A stretch of DNA of 64,000 nt, taken from Idiomarina loihiensis (GTDB taxonomy: Bacteria > Pseudomonadota > Gammaproteobacteria > Enterobacterales > Alteromonadaceae). Below are positions 45,996 to 55,460 of the stretch, in pieces. The notes beneath the pieces were generated by a model. That model was not told the origin of the DNA and ran no database searches. It was given only the letters and a program-made list of their open reading frames with translations. Location of the stretch: assembly GCF_024584785.1 (NCBI RefSeq), contig NZ_CP074112.1:2294001-2358000 (forward strand), in the 5' to 3' direction. Made by a program: the position numbers and the translations under genes. How positions within the stretch are numbered: the first letter of the stretch is position 1; every line of letters starts with the position of its first letter.

Positions 45996-46225
45996 TATTC
46001 AACGATCAACTTGGTCAAGCGTTTTACAATCGGCAATAAAATTAATAATATCGGAAACGCCACCAACCAAGAAATAAGCCAAGCCTGTGACCATAACTGC
46101 ATAAAATTATCAGGCATCCCTACCGCTCGAATAGTGCTTACCAAGGACACAATAAAGGTCATTAAAATGGACAATATCAGCGGCATGACTTTGGTTTCAT
46201 ACTTAGCTGGTAACTTCTTGGCCAT
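45995..46225 (-). CDS. DUF2798 small membrane protein
   Basis: 76 residues with two hydrophobic helices (VMPLILSILMTFIVSLVSTI and LISWLVAFPILLILLPIV) and basic ends, the DUF2798 pattern. GGAGAAC precedes the ATG. It is between the persulfide dioxygenase (40 nt upstream) and YeiH (overlapping), hence operonic. Function unknown. Confidence 0.88.
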   Translation of the reverse strand: MAKKLPAKYETKVMPLILSILMTFIVSLVSTIRAVGMPDNFMQLWSQAWLISWLVAFPILLILLPIVKRLTKLIVE

Positions 46226-46265
46226 GAATGTTCTCCGTTAATAAACTAGGATGCCCCTACTCTTG

Positions 46266-47135
46266 TTACAACTGGTCAATGGGTAGTTTTAAGTACACTT
46301 TGCCATTGTCATCAGCTGGGGGCATTTTACCGGCGCGAATATTCACCTGAATAGAAGGTAAAATCAACCGTGGCATCTCTAACGTTGCATCGCGTTCTTC
46401 ACGCATTTTCACAAACTCTGCTTCGCTCACGCCATCATGCACGTGTTTACTATGTTTGCGCTGATCAGCCACTGTGGTGCGATACTCGTGGCCACGCCCT
46501 GCTGGTGGGTAATCATGACAAATATAAATATCCGTCGTTTCTGGCAACGCTAGTAGCTTTTTGATGGAGCGATACAAAGTCGTGGCGCTACCACCTGGGA
46601 AATCACAACGAGCTGTACCCACATCTGGCATAAACAGGGTATCGCCAACAAAGGCCATTTGCTCATCGACAATGTATGCTAGGTCTGCTGGAGTGTGTCC
46701 TGGAGTGTGCATAACCCGCAGTTGCATGCTACCTACTTGAAACTGCTCGCCATCGGTAAATAAATGATCAAACTGGGCACCGTTGGGTAAAAACTCTTTT
46801 TCAAGATTAAAGATCTCTTTAAAAATCGTTTGCACTTGTTTGATATGCTCACCGATACCTATCTTGCCACCTACGTTTTGCTTGATAAACGGGGCTGCTG
46901 ACAAATGGTCGGCGTGCGCATGGGTTTCTAAGATCCACTCTACCGACAAGGCGTTTTGCTTAATGTAATCAACCATGCGCTGCGCGCCATTGGTTTTAGT
47001 GCGGCCAGATTTATAATCAAAATCAAGTACAGGGTCGATAACCGCTGCAGCTTTTTCATCGGTGCGGTGGATAACGTAGCTAAAAGTTTCGCTATCGTCG
47101 TCTAAAAAAGGTTCAACATGAATTCTAGTGCTCAT
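46266..47135 (-). CDS. Persulfide dioxygenase-like MBL-fold protein (Blh/ETHE1 type)
   Basis: 289 residues. The metallo-beta-lactamase motif is THAHADHLSAA near 57-66, later His in HTPGHTPAD near 135, Asp in VGDTLFMPDVGTARCDFPGG and His in ICHDYPP. The MPDVGTARCDFPGGSA stretch is specific for the persulfide dioxygenase/Blh group. It oxidises glutathione persulfide to sulfite with Fe(II). AGGAG precedes the ATG. A perfect palindrome lies 46 bp upstream. Confidence 0.92.
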   Translation of the reverse strand: MSTRIHVEPFLDDDSETFSYVIHRTDEKAAAVIDPVLDFDYKSGRTKTNGAQRMVDYIKQNALSVEWILETHAHADHLSAAPFIKQNVGGKIGIGEHIKQVQTIFKEIFNLEKEFLPNGAQFDHLFTDGEQFQVGSMQLRVMHTPGHTPADLAYIVDEQMAFVGDTLFMPDVGTARCDFPGGSATTLYRSIKKLLALPETTDIYICHDYPPAGRGHEYRTTVADQRKHSKHVHDGVSEAEFVKMREERDATLEMPRLILPSIQVNIRAGKMPPADDNGKVYLKLPIDQL

Positions 47136-47180
47136 CGTAGGGCTCCTGTCGTATTCAGCTAAAATGGCCTTGTTAACTAT

Positions 47181-47200
47181 AATACGAACTCATTCGTATT
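47181..47200. promoter_or_regulatory. Perfect palindromic operator candidate for the persulfide operon
   Basis: AATACGAA-N4-TTCGTATT overlaps a plausible -10 (TATTAT on the minus strand). In other bacteria such genes are repressed by ArsR-type persulfide sensors (BigR/SqrR) that bind palindromes. No regulator gene is adjacent here. Confidence 0.55.
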
Positions 47201-47246
47201 TCGGTTTATTCTAAAATACATGATTTTTCACCAACTGCAACCATAA

Positions 47247-47270
47247 AAAAAGGCGACCGAAGCCGCCTTT
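47247..47270 (-). terminator. Intrinsic terminator of ompW
   Basis: Read on the minus strand, stem AAAGGCG / CGCCTTT with an 8-nt loop followed by a run of seven T. It is 22 bases after the ompW stop codon. Confidence 0.85.
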
Positions 47271-47291
47271 GTATCGATAAGTTTCCATCGC

Positions 47292-48002
47292 TTAGAAACG
47301 ATAGCGAATACCAGCCATCGCTACATACGGGTCGATATCTACGTTAACACGCTGCGCGGTTGCGTTGTTAATACGAACATCGGCATCGGTGTCAATATCC
47401 ATTTTACTGACCATGAAGTGTAAGCCCCAATTGTCACTAATTGCAACGTTAACACCCGCTTGCAAGGCATAGCCCCAGCTGTCTTTAAGAGCTAGAGTAA
47501 CGCTATCTGACGCGGTGACTGCACCTAGACCAGTTAACGCACCTACCAACTCAGATGATGCTTGCTCATCAAAGAAAGTAGTGTAGTTCACGCCAAAACC
47601 AACGAACGGGTCAATCGCATCATTTGCAAGATCAAAATGATATTGAGCTAACAATGTAGGTGGCAAGTGCTTTACTTTACCTACTTTTAAACCAGCTAAA
47701 GCTCCGGTTGCATACACATCATGGCTAAATGGTGTTGCCGCAACTAATTCTAAGGTCCAGTTGGTGTTTAACTTATAGTCAAAAGTTAAACCTAGCTGAG
47801 TATTGGTATTGACGTTTACCCCGGTCGTGCCTGCGGGCAAGCCTGCTAAGCTTTCGACAACATTTAATGAGCTGCTGCTATCGTCAGGCATAACACTGAT
47901 CGCACCAACATTAACGCTGAAATTGTCAGCGTTGAATTCTGCCATTGCTGGAGTTGCTAAAAGGCCTAAAACGACACTGGCTGCGATTGCTGATTTTTTC
48001 AT
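47292..48002 (-). CDS. ompW: OmpW-family outer membrane protein
   Basis: 236 residues with a signal peptide (AIAASVVLGLLATPAMA) and an eight-stranded barrel pattern. Typical OmpW segments: TPFSHDVYATG, KVKHLPPTLLAQYHF, PFVGFGVNYTTFF and the C-terminal aromatic ending MAGIRYRF. Small hydrophobic-channel protein of the outer membrane. AAGGAG precedes the ATG. An FNR-type box upstream suggests induction under oxygen limitation. Confidence 0.95.
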   Translation of the reverse strand: MKKSAIAASVVLGLLATPAMAEFNADNFSVNVGAISVMPDDSSSSLNVVESLAGLPAGTTGVNVNTNTQLGLTFDYKLNTNWTLELVAATPFSHDVYATGALAGLKVGKVKHLPPTLLAQYHFDLANDAIDPFVGFGVNYTTFFDEQASSELVGALTGLGAVTASDSVTLALKDSWGYALQAGVNVAISDNWGLHFMVSKMDIDTDADVRINNATAQRVNVDIDPYVAMAGIRYRF

Positions 48003-48058
48003 ACTGCACTCCTTGGTTGATATACCCTAAATTTTATAAGGTTATTGGTGCGCAGATG

Positions 48059-48072
48059 TTGATCAGGATCAA
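48059..48072. promoter_or_regulatory. FNR/Anr box upstream of ompW
   Basis: TTGAT-CAGG-ATCAA is a perfect FNR consensus. On the minus strand a -10-like TAAAAT falls where a class II promoter (site centred at -41.5) would require. It overlaps the stop codon of the upstream DUF3365 gene. E. coli ompW is known to be FNR-dependent. Confidence 0.75.
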
Positions 48073-48653
48073 TTTTTTGCGTCAAGCCACTGTACTAAAA
48101 AGGCGCCGCGCAAATCACCTACGGCAAAGCCGGTAGCTTGATCTGCGGGATACTTCGCTTGTACTGCTTGCGCAATTTCTGGCTTAATTGAGCCCCCATG
48201 ACAAGCAGCACATTGCGGTTGCATTACAATCGCTTTCATATAGTACTGGTTGCCGTCACTTGATGAAAACATCAGTTCTGGTGCTGTTTCGCCTTGGTTC
48301 ATCCGCGCTTGAAAGTACTCTAGCACAGCGCGCTGTTCGGCGGTGGGGGCATTGTTGGTATTGCGTACCCTCAAAGCGGTACGCGAAACTACCGCCTTTG
48401 TATCGCCTTGATTCGCAGCATTAACGGCTGCAGCGATGGCTGGTGCTTGTTCATTGCATACTTGGATACCATGCACCGGGCCTTGTTCTTGCATGGCCTT
48501 CATGAGCGTAGCACTTAGTTGGCTTCCGAGTGCCTTACTCATGGCACGCGATTGCTCTAAGCGCTGTTGCTCATCTGCGCTACTGGTTTGCGCAAAACTC
48601 GTTAACGACAAGGCTGCTAACACACTAGCAGCGATTATTTTAATGGCTTTCAT
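48069..48653 (-). CDS. DUF3365 c-type haem protein (exported)
   Basis: 194 residues with a signal peptide (IIAASVLAALSLTSFA) and one c-type haem motif, CAACH, near residue 150, plus an earlier Cys in QVCNEQAP. DUF3365 (Tll0287-like) proteins are haem-bearing PAS-like domains seen alone or in sensor kinases. The gene starts 4 nt after the RegA-like regulator stop, so it is probably the third gene of that operon. A periplasmic redox or gas-sensing role is inferred. Confidence 0.87.
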   Translation of the reverse strand: MKAIKIIAASVLAALSLTSFAQTSSADEQQRLEQSRAMSKALGSQLSATLMKAMQEQGPVHGIQVCNEQAPAIAAAVNAANQGDTKAVVSRTALRVRNTNNAPTAEQRAVLEYFQARMNQGETAPELMFSSSDGNQYYMKAIVMQPQCAACHGGSIKPEIAQAVQAKYPADQATGFAVGDLRGAFLVQWLDAKN

Positions 48654-48657
48654 ACTG

Positions 48658-49197
48658 TTACTCCTTAAGGGGTGAATACTTACCTAATTTGCGTTGTAGC
48701 GTACGCCGGTGCATCCCTAAAGCTCTGGCCGTTGCGGAAATATTACCGTCGTATTCTTGCAGGGTGCGTTGAATGTGCTCCCACTCTAACTGGGCGGGGC
48801 TGAGGTGATGTTCAGCCAGCTCTGGCAGTTCATCCACATGCGAGCTCTCTGCATGTTCTAAACTTTGCAACAACGTCTGGGTTTGAATCGGTTTTGCTAA
48901 ATAGTCTGTAGCGCCAGCTTTGATAGCAGCAACCGAGGTTGCAATACTGGCATAGCCTGTCAACACTACTAGGTGCTTAGGTTTAAATCGTTGCTGCAAT
49001 GGTTTTATCAGTTCTAGGCCATTGGCATGGCCAAATTTTAGGTCCAATAGGATGTTGGCAATTGGCGACACTGTGATCTGCTTCAATTCATCTTCGCTGG
49101 CCGCCGTCATCACCTCGTAGCCATAGCGCTGCATACGCGCAGCCAGGGTTTGTAATAACGTAATATCATCATCAATAATCAAGAGTCGTTCAGTCAC
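48658..49197 (-). CDS. RegA/PrrA-type response regulator
   Basis: 179 residues. Receiver domain with IIDDD, the phospho-acceptor Asp in ILLDLKFG near 52, and conserved TG and LAKP; a short linker; a Fis-type HTH, YDGNISATARALGMHRRTLQRKLGK, strongly resembling RegA/PrrA/ActR. GTG start at 49197 overlapping the kinase stop by 8 nt. RegA homologues control respiration and other redox-dependent genes. Confidence 0.93.
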   Translation of the reverse strand: MTERLLIIDDDITLLQTLAARMQRYGYEVMTAASEDELKQITVSPIANILLDLKFGHANGLELIKPLQQRFKPKHLVVLTGYASIATSVAAIKAGATDYLAKPIQTQTLLQSLEHAESSHVDELPELAEHHLSPAQLEWEHIQRTLQEYDGNISATARALGMHRRTLQRKLGKYSPLKE

Positions 49198-50272
49198 TGT
49201 AAGGCTCCGTCGGTAAACGTATTTCAGCCACCACTTGAATCAGGTTCTCTGCACTACTAATGAGTTCGCGGCGCCAGCTGACTCGGCCTTGAAACCTTTC
49301 AATGGTGGAATAACTAAGCAAGGTGCCTGCGCCTGCACCGCGGCTGCTGGGTAACAGCTGCTGGCCTAACTGAGGGGCCGGTGGTAATTCATCAGCGCTG
49401 CCGGTGTTGCTGATAGTTAATACCCAATCGTTACCATCTAAGGCTGCTAGCACCTCAATCGCTAGCGGATGCGCTAACGGCTCGGGCTCGAGTTGCTGTT
49501 GCGTTGCTTGCGCGGCATCGGCTGCGTTGTGCAATAAACTCAATAAGGCGGGTAATAAGGTTCGATCAGCACGCACAGCAACGGGCTGTTGTACTTGATC
49601 GTGCCAATTAGCGTGAATATCAGGTCGTGCGATAAGCAAAGCATCTTGGAGTTGCTGCAGTAACTGATGCACCTCAAACGGCATCAGCCGATGGGTACGA
49701 ACATCTTCAGCAACTTGGCGCCAATCTAACAGTAAATTATGAATACGTTTGACTTGTTGTTCCGCTAATTGCAAATCTGCATCGTTGGGATATTGCTGGC
49801 GAGCGTCTTCTAATAAGAACTGGATGGTTTGAATAGGGCTGGCTACCTCATGACTAAACTGAGCTGCGGCCGTACCTATCGATACCAACTGTTCATCACG
49901 ATGTTGGCGTTGTTGCAATGAGCGAATCGCTTGTTGTTGGCGCACAATACGCACTCGCAGCCAATGTAACGTCACTCCCAGCAGCAGCGCAGCAAAAACT
50001 TGGCCATAAACCATTGCCCGATAATGGGTATCCATCTGATGATGAGTGGGTAGCTCGGCTTGCAGCTGCCACAGCTGCCCTGCGATGCCTAATCCCATCA
50101 CCAGCCAGGCCAGCCGGAACGGCAGTAGTAGCATAGCTGCGGCCATTGGCACCAAGGCTAGCACCGCATAGGGGTTAGCCGCAGCACCATGCTGCCAAAT
50201 CACTACACTTGCCGTTAATGTAATAAGGAGTAGCAATAAGGCTACGATGCTATCTCGTTTCGTCACTATCAC
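49190..50272 (-). CDS. RegB-like sensor histidine kinase without cysteines
   Basis: 360 residues. About four membrane helices in the first 110 residues, an Arg/Gln-rich linker, H-box FSHEVASPIQTIQF near 150, N-box SLLHNAADAAQ near 255 and G-boxes TISNTGS and SSRGAGAGTLL. The pairing with a RegA-type regulator makes it RegB-like. I see neither the RegB redox cysteine nor any other Cys in the protein, and no GGxxNPF quinone motif. GTG start at 50272, or GTG at 50266 with better spacing to AGAGG. Divergent from the copper receptor. Confidence 0.88.
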   Translation of the reverse strand: MIVTKRDSIVALLLLLITLTASVVIWQHGAAANPYAVLALVPMAAAMLLLPFRLAWLVMGLGIAGQLWQLQAELPTHHQMDTHYRAMVYGQVFAALLLGVTLHWLRVRIVRQQQAIRSLQQRQHRDEQLVSIGTAAAQFSHEVASPIQTIQFLLEDARQQYPNDADLQLAEQQVKRIHNLLLDWRQVAEDVRTHRLMPFEVHQLLQQLQDALLIARPDIHANWHDQVQQPVAVRADRTLLPALLSLLHNAADAAQATQQQLEPEPLAHPLAIEVLAALDGNDWVLTISNTGSADELPPAPQLGQQLLPSSRGAGAGTLLSYSTIERFQGRVSWRRELISSAENLIQVVAEIRLPTEPYSD

Positions 50273-50415
50273 CCACCTCTTTTTAGATACCTCTTAAGTA
50301 TGCATGCAAATGGCAATAAATCCAGCTGCGACACTTTGCCACATCGGTATAATTTTCAATAGGTTGATAATAGCGCACACTATGACACAGACCATTGTTG
50401 GGTGAGGTATTTACC

Positions 50416-52449
50416 ATGTTCGCAAAATCAGCTCTCGCATTATTTATGGCCACTTTAGCAACTGCAGCTATAGCCAATGAGCCAACTCAGGACGAAACCG
50501 ACAAAGACCTAGAGCGTATTATTATTACTGGGGTAAAGCCGCTCAACAGTATTGAATTAGCAAAAGATACTAAAGCGCCACAGCAACCGATACCGGCACA
50601 TGATGGTGCTGATTATTTGAAGTCGATTCCGGGCTTTTCAATTATTCGTAAAGGTGGCACCAGTGGTGACCCCGTGTTCCGCGGTGCGGCTGGCTCCAGA
50701 CTAACCATCGCTGGTGATGACCAAATGATCTTGGGTGGTTGTAGTGGTCGGATGGACCCTCCTACTGCCTACATTAACCCACAGAATTTTGACCGCATTC
50801 GAATCATCAAAGGCCCTCAGAGCCTGCTGTATGGACCCGCCTCTGCCACCGTGTTGTTCGAACGCGAAAATTATCAGTTTGATGCAACCCAAAGCCCCGG
50901 CCAAGTAAGCTTGATTGGCGCCGCTTACGGTCGCCGTGAATTTAATGCCGACTACGGTATCGGCAACGAGCTCGGCTTTATGCGTTTAAGCGCCACCCAC
51001 AGTGAGGCTGATGCTTATGAGGATGGTAATGGGGTGGCTGTGAATAGTGCCTACGAGCGCTGGGGTACCGATTTACAGTTGGGCTGGACCCCGTCTGCCG
51101 ATACGCTACTGATGGTAACCTTGGGCAATAGTGGTGCAGAAGCTGCCTATGCTGACCGGGCGATGGATGGTTCAGTTTTTGACCGCGACAGTGCCAGCTT
51201 GCGTTGGCGCCAAGCGTATCTCACCGATTGGTTAGCTGAGTTTGATGCACAAGTCTATTACGGCTATGTCGACCACGTGATGGATAACTACAGTTTACGA
51301 GACTTTCGGCCAACTGCCATGATGCCGAACCCAGCGGCGCGTAACCCCGACCGATACACTCGCGGTGGCCGTTTAGTTGCCACCATCGATAGCGAGTTTT
51401 GGTCTGCGTTAAAGGTCGGGTTAGACCATCAATATCATGAGCACCGCGAGCGCGTTAGCATGAACCAACCGCTGATGCCCTATGAAGAAAAACCAAGAAT
51501 TGCAGATGCCATTTTTGAGCAAACAGGGTTTTTTGCGGAAGCTAGCTATGCCCTGACAGACCGCACCTTGCTGTTATCGGGAGTACGCTTTGATCAATGG
51601 CAAGCCCTTGACCAACGTCAGCAACTAGGCACTATGATGAGCCCAGTTGTGAACCCTACTGCCAATGCCGAGCGCGATGCTGATTTAGTGAGTGCGTTTA
51701 TGCGTGCAGAAACTAAAGTTGGCGACCATCAATGGTTTGTCGGAGTTGGCAGAGCCGAACGTTTCCCTGATTTCTGGGAGATCATTGGCAACAAAACCCG
51801 TAGTGAAGCTTCTTTGTCCTCGTTTTTCTTAGACACTGAAGTTAACCATCAATTGGATGTTGGCTACCATCTGCGTCAGCACAACCTTGAATTCATGGCC
51901 TCGTTGTTCTATAGCCGTGTTGATAACTACATTCTGATTGAAAATGGCCAACACATGGCAGCTGATTTAGCCCGCTCCATCAAAGCAGAGAGTTTTGGTG
52001 GTGAGCTGCTAGCCAACTATCGTTGGTCTGATAACCTATTACTTGATGCTTCGGTGGCCTACACTCATGGTAGTAACTTAACCGACCATCTTGCGTTAGC
52101 CCAACAGCCACCGTTAGAGCTTAAGTTTGGAGCCGAATATCAGTTGCAAGATTGGACCTTTGCCGGCTTATGGCGGGTGGTTGATAATCAACATCGCGTC
52201 GCCATTGGGCAAGGTAATATTGTTGGCAACGACTTCAAAGCAACTGCCGGTTTTGGCACCTTAGCCATCAACGCCCATTGGTCGGTAAATAAGCAATTGA
52301 AGCTAAGTTTTGGCATTGATAACCTGTTGGATAAAGCTTATGCGGAACATCTAAGCAGTGCTGGAGCCATGGTTGCAGGCTTTGAGCAGATAACTCAAGT
52401 TAACGAACCCGGACGAATCTGGTGGTTTAAACTGGATTATCACCTGTAA
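50416..52449 (+). CDS. TonB-dependent copper receptor (OprC-like)
   Basis: 677 residues from the ATG at 50416 (GAGG upstream). Signal peptide ALALFMATLATAAIA; TonB-box-like LERIIITGV; plug domain with FSIIRKGGTSGDPVFRG, ILGGCSGRMDPPTAYI and RIRIIKGPQSLLYG; then a 22-stranded-barrel pattern ending WWFKLDYHL. The Gly-Cys-Ser-Gly-Arg-Met-Asp motif is typical of the copper receptor subgroup. It should import copper through the outer membrane, energised by TonB. Confidence 0.92.
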   Translation: MFAKSALALFMATLATAAIANEPTQDETDKDLERIIITGVKPLNSIELAKDTKAPQQPIPAHDGADYLKSIPGFSIIRKGGTSGDPVFRGAAGSRLTIAGDDQMILGGCSGRMDPPTAYINPQNFDRIRIIKGPQSLLYGPASATVLFERENYQFDATQSPGQVSLIGAAYGRREFNADYGIGNELGFMRLSATHSEADAYEDGNGVAVNSAYERWGTDLQLGWTPSADTLLMVTLGNSGAEAAYADRAMDGSVFDRDSASLRWRQAYLTDWLAEFDAQVYYGYVDHVMDNYSLRDFRPTAMMPNPAARNPDRYTRGGRLVATIDSEFWSALKVGLDHQYHEHRERVSMNQPLMPYEEKPRIADAIFEQTGFFAEASYALTDRTLLLSGVRFDQWQALDQRQQLGTMMSPVVNPTANAERDADLVSAFMRAETKVGDHQWFVGVGRAERFPDFWEIIGNKTRSEASLSSFFLDTEVNHQLDVGYHLRQHNLEFMASLFYSRVDNYILIENGQHMAADLARSIKAESFGGELLANYRWSDNLLLDASVAYTHGSNLTDHLALAQQPPLELKFGAEYQLQDWTFAGLWRVVDNQHRVAIGQGNIVGNDFKATAGFGTLAINAHWSVNKQLKLSFGIDNLLDKAYAEHLSSAGAMVAGFEQITQVNEPGRIWWFKLDYHL

Positions 52450-52497
52450 CTCAGTTTAAAATTGCGCCTTTCTAAAAAAACAATAGCGAGAGCAATT

Positions 52498-53217
52498 ATG
52501 GGTCGTGCCTATCAAAACCGCAAAGAGTCGATGGCCAAGACTGCTGCGGCAAAAAGCAAAGTTTACAGTAAATATGGCCGCCAAATTTACGTTGTAGCAA
52601 AGCAAGGTGGGATTGATCCAAGCGGTAACTTGCAGTTGCGCAGCTTAATTGACAGCGCCAAGAAAGACCAAGTGCCAGCCCACGTTATTGAAAAGGCCAT
52701 TGATAAAGCAAAAGGTGGTGCGGGCGAAGACTATGCGCCAGCCATTTATGAAGGTTTTGGCCCTGGCAACTGCATGGTGATGGTGGAGTGTTTAACGGAT
52801 AACCCTAACCGTACCATCGGTGAAGTGCGTAACTGCTTTACCAAAACTAAATGTAAGTTAGGGGCTCCGGGCAGTGTGGCGCACATGTTTGACCATTGCG
52901 CTATTTTACGCTTTGCTGGCGAAGATGAAGATGCCGTACTTGAAGCCTTAATGATGGCTGATGTCGATGTGACTGATGTTGAGGCTGAAGGCGGTTTTAT
53001 CACCGTATTTGCGCCTCATACAGAGTCGTACAAAGCTAAGCAAGCCTTATTGGATGCGTTTCCTGATCTGGACTTTGAAGTTGACGAAATTCAGTATCTG
53101 CCGCAAGTAAGCACTACGCTTAGCAGTGACGACGATATTGCGTTGATGGAAAAGTTTTTAGACATGCTGAATGACTGTGATGATGTGCAGAACATTTATC
53201 ACAACGCAGAGTTTTAA
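52498..53217 (+). CDS. yeeN: YebC/PmpR-family protein YeeN
   Basis: 239 residues from the ATG at 52498. [28 protein letters not shown] is the YeeN-type start (compare GHSKW in YebC), followed by [20 protein letters not shown] and [19 protein letters not shown]. YebC-family proteins act as regulators or translation factors that relieve polyproline stalling. It is 48 nt after the copper receptor gene; a terminator follows. Confidence 0.93.
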   Translation: MGRAYQNRKESMAKTAAAKSKVYSKYGRQIYVVAKQGGIDPSGNLQLRSLIDSAKKDQVPAHVIEKAIDKAKGGAGEDYAPAIYEGFGPGNCMVMVECLTDNPNRTIGEVRNCFTKTKCKLGAPGSVAHMFDHCAILRFAGEDEDAVLEALMMADVDVTDVEAEGGFITVFAPHTESYKAKQALLDAFPDLDFEVDEIQYLPQVSTTLSSDDDIALMEKFLDMLNDCDDVQNIYHNAEF

Positions 53218-53249
53218 GATAACTGCTAACCCCCTTAGCATAGAAAATA

Positions 53250-53283
53250 AAAAAGCCAGTAAGTTAGTACTTACTGGCTTTTT
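53250..53283. terminator. Bidirectional terminator between yeeN and oligopeptidase B
   Basis: Perfect 14-bp stem AAAAAGCCAGTAAG / CTTACTGGCTTTTT with a 6-nt loop, between convergent genes. Confidence 0.9.
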
Positions 53284-53315
53284 CTTATTGAAGTTATCGC
53301 AGGTTTAAATCGAGT

Positions 53316-55460
53316 CTACTTGGCTTCAAGCAAATTCAAGATAAAAGCATACTCTTCCGCAATTTCTTTCATTCGCGCAAACCGACCTGAACTACCGCCA
53401 TGTCCAGCAGTCATGTTGGTTTTGAACATCAGCGGGTTAGCATCGGTTTTGTGTTCCCGTAATTTAGCGACCCATTTAGCTGGCTCAAAATATTGCACCT
53501 GCGAGTCGTGTAAACCGGTTGTAACCAAGATCGCTGGGTAGTCCTGGGCACTCACTTGATCGTATGGAGAATACGACAACATATAATCGTAGTAAGCTTT
53601 TTGCTTAGGATTACCCCACTCATCAAACTCGTTGGTGGTTAACGGAATGGTTTCATCCAGCATGGTGGTGACCACGTCCACAAAAGGTACGTGTGCCATC
53701 AGCCCGCGGTAATGTTGTGGAGCCATGTTGGCTACAGCACCCATCAACAAGCCACCAGCGCTACCGCCCATCGCAAACACTTTATCTGGATGCGCATAGC
53801 CCGCCGCCACGAGGTGCTCGGTAACATCAATAAAGTCAGTAAATGTATTGATCTTATTAAGAAGTTTACCGTCTTCATACCACTGCCGCCCCATTTCTTG
53901 GCCACCACGAATATGGGCTATTGCATAAACAAAACCGCGATCTACTAAGCTAAACACCGTCGAGCGAAAATACGGATCTGAGCTAGAACCATAAGAGCCG
54001 TAGGCATACTGATAGAGCGGCGCGGTACCATCTTTGCTAAAGCCTTTTTTGTACAACAAGGTGACTGGCACCATGGTGCCATCATCAGCTTTAGCCCAAG
54101 TGCGCTCAGTGCTATACAAACTCGCGTTGTAGTTAGGTACTTCCGTTTGCTTGAGCTGTTGTTGTTCACCACTACTCATATCATATGCGTAAATAGTCGC
54201 TGGCGTGGTCAACGAGCTGTAGGTGTAACGCAGGGTATCGGTAGCTTGCTCGACATTACGCTCAAACGACATCACGTAGGCTTGCTCATCAGCTGCTACT
54301 ACTTGCGCGGCGGCTGGGTCTTGCCAAGGCACAATGCGAATTCGACGCAAACCGTTACTGCGCTCGTTAAGCGCCAGATAATCGGTAAACACCTCATAAT
54401 CTTGGATAAAGACGTCATCACTTGGCGCAATCAATGGTTGCCAGTTAGCTTTATCACCAATGTCAGCATGACTCACTTGCATCATTTGGTAATTCGGAGC
54501 ATCCATATCGGTGCGAATGATCCAGCGCCCATCAATATGGTCAGCACTGTATTTCAGATGGCGCTCACGTGGTGCAAACAAAGTAAATTCAGCATTAGGT
54601 GTGTCCGCATCTAAGATATGCAACTCACTCGATACCGTCTGGGACAGGCTGATGGTAATGTACTCACCATCTTTGGTATTACTAACGTACATGTAGAAGG
54701 TGTTATCGGTTTCTTCATAAACCAATTCTGCTTGTGCCGCAGGTTGACCTAATTTGTGCTTCAATACCCGAGTTGATAGTAACGTCTGCGGATCGTTTTC
54801 AATCACAAACAAGGTTTCGTTGTCTTTAGCCCAAGCTATAGCGGAAGATAAGCCTTGTAGCCGGTCAGGGAGGTCTTCACCGGTGGTTAAATCACGAATA
54901 CGTAGCTCGTATTGACGACGACCGGTTGGATCCACCATGTAGGCTAACAATTGCTGATTTGGGCTCACCTGCATATTGCTTACTTGCATGAACGCTTGCC
55001 CTTGGGCTAACTCGTTCACATCCAGCATCACTTCAGGCTCAGCATCAGCAACACGCAAATCGCGACGCTGGTAAATAGGATACTCTTTACCTGCTTCGTA
55101 TACCGTTGAATATTCATAGTCGCCTTTCACATAAGGCAATGAGCTATCGTCTTGTTTGATACGACCGATGATTTCTTGTTCAACCGTGGCGGTTAAATCA
55201 GCATAGCTACTGCGATAAGCATCGTAATAAGCATTTTCTGCCTCTAAATGAGCGATCATAGCCGGCGCCTTGCGCTCATCATCACGCAACCAATAATATG
55301 GATCATTACGGTCGCCATGAGGTGATTTAACCAAGTACGGGATCTTCTCAGCGACAGGCGGTGTCGCTTTTAATTCTGTCGCCGCATCATTGCTGCAACC
55401 AAAAATCATCAGTGTTGATAACGCTAAGCCACTGATTATAAATTTATTTCTTAAAGCCAT
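53316..55460 (-). CDS. Oligopeptidase B-like S9A peptidase, lipoprotein
   Basis: 714 residues from the ATG at 55460 (AAGGA upstream). The lipobox is LMIFGCS near 21, unusual since PtrB of enterics is cytosolic. The N-terminal propeller begins HGDRNDPYYWLRDDER. Catalytic Ser in AMGGSAGGLLMGAV near 555, Asp in TTGLHDSQVQY and His in MTAGHGGSSGRF. Cleaves peptides after basic residues. In-frame starts up to 55610 lack a ribosome site. Confidence 0.92.
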   Translation of the reverse strand: MALRNKFIISGLALSTLMIFGCSNDAATELKATPPVAEKIPYLVKSPHGDRNDPYYWLRDDERKAPAMIAHLEAENAYYDAYRSSYADLTATVEQEIIGRIKQDDSSLPYVKGDYEYSTVYEAGKEYPIYQRRDLRVADAEPEVMLDVNELAQGQAFMQVSNMQVSPNQQLLAYMVDPTGRRQYELRIRDLTTGEDLPDRLQGLSSAIAWAKDNETLFVIENDPQTLLSTRVLKHKLGQPAAQAELVYEETDNTFYMYVSNTKDGEYITISLSQTVSSELHILDADTPNAEFTLFAPRERHLKYSADHIDGRWIIRTDMDAPNYQMMQVSHADIGDKANWQPLIAPSDDVFIQDYEVFTDYLALNERSNGLRRIRIVPWQDPAAAQVVAADEQAYVMSFERNVEQATDTLRYTYSSLTTPATIYAYDMSSGEQQQLKQTEVPNYNASLYSTERTWAKADDGTMVPVTLLYKKGFSKDGTAPLYQYAYGSYGSSSDPYFRSTVFSLVDRGFVYAIAHIRGGQEMGRQWYEDGKLLNKINTFTDFIDVTEHLVAAGYAHPDKVFAMGGSAGGLLMGAVANMAPQHYRGLMAHVPFVDVVTTMLDETIPLTTNEFDEWGNPKQKAYYDYMLSYSPYDQVSAQDYPAILVTTGLHDSQVQYFEPAKWVAKLREHKTDANPLMFKTNMTAGHGGSSGRFARMKEIAEEYAFILNLLEAK

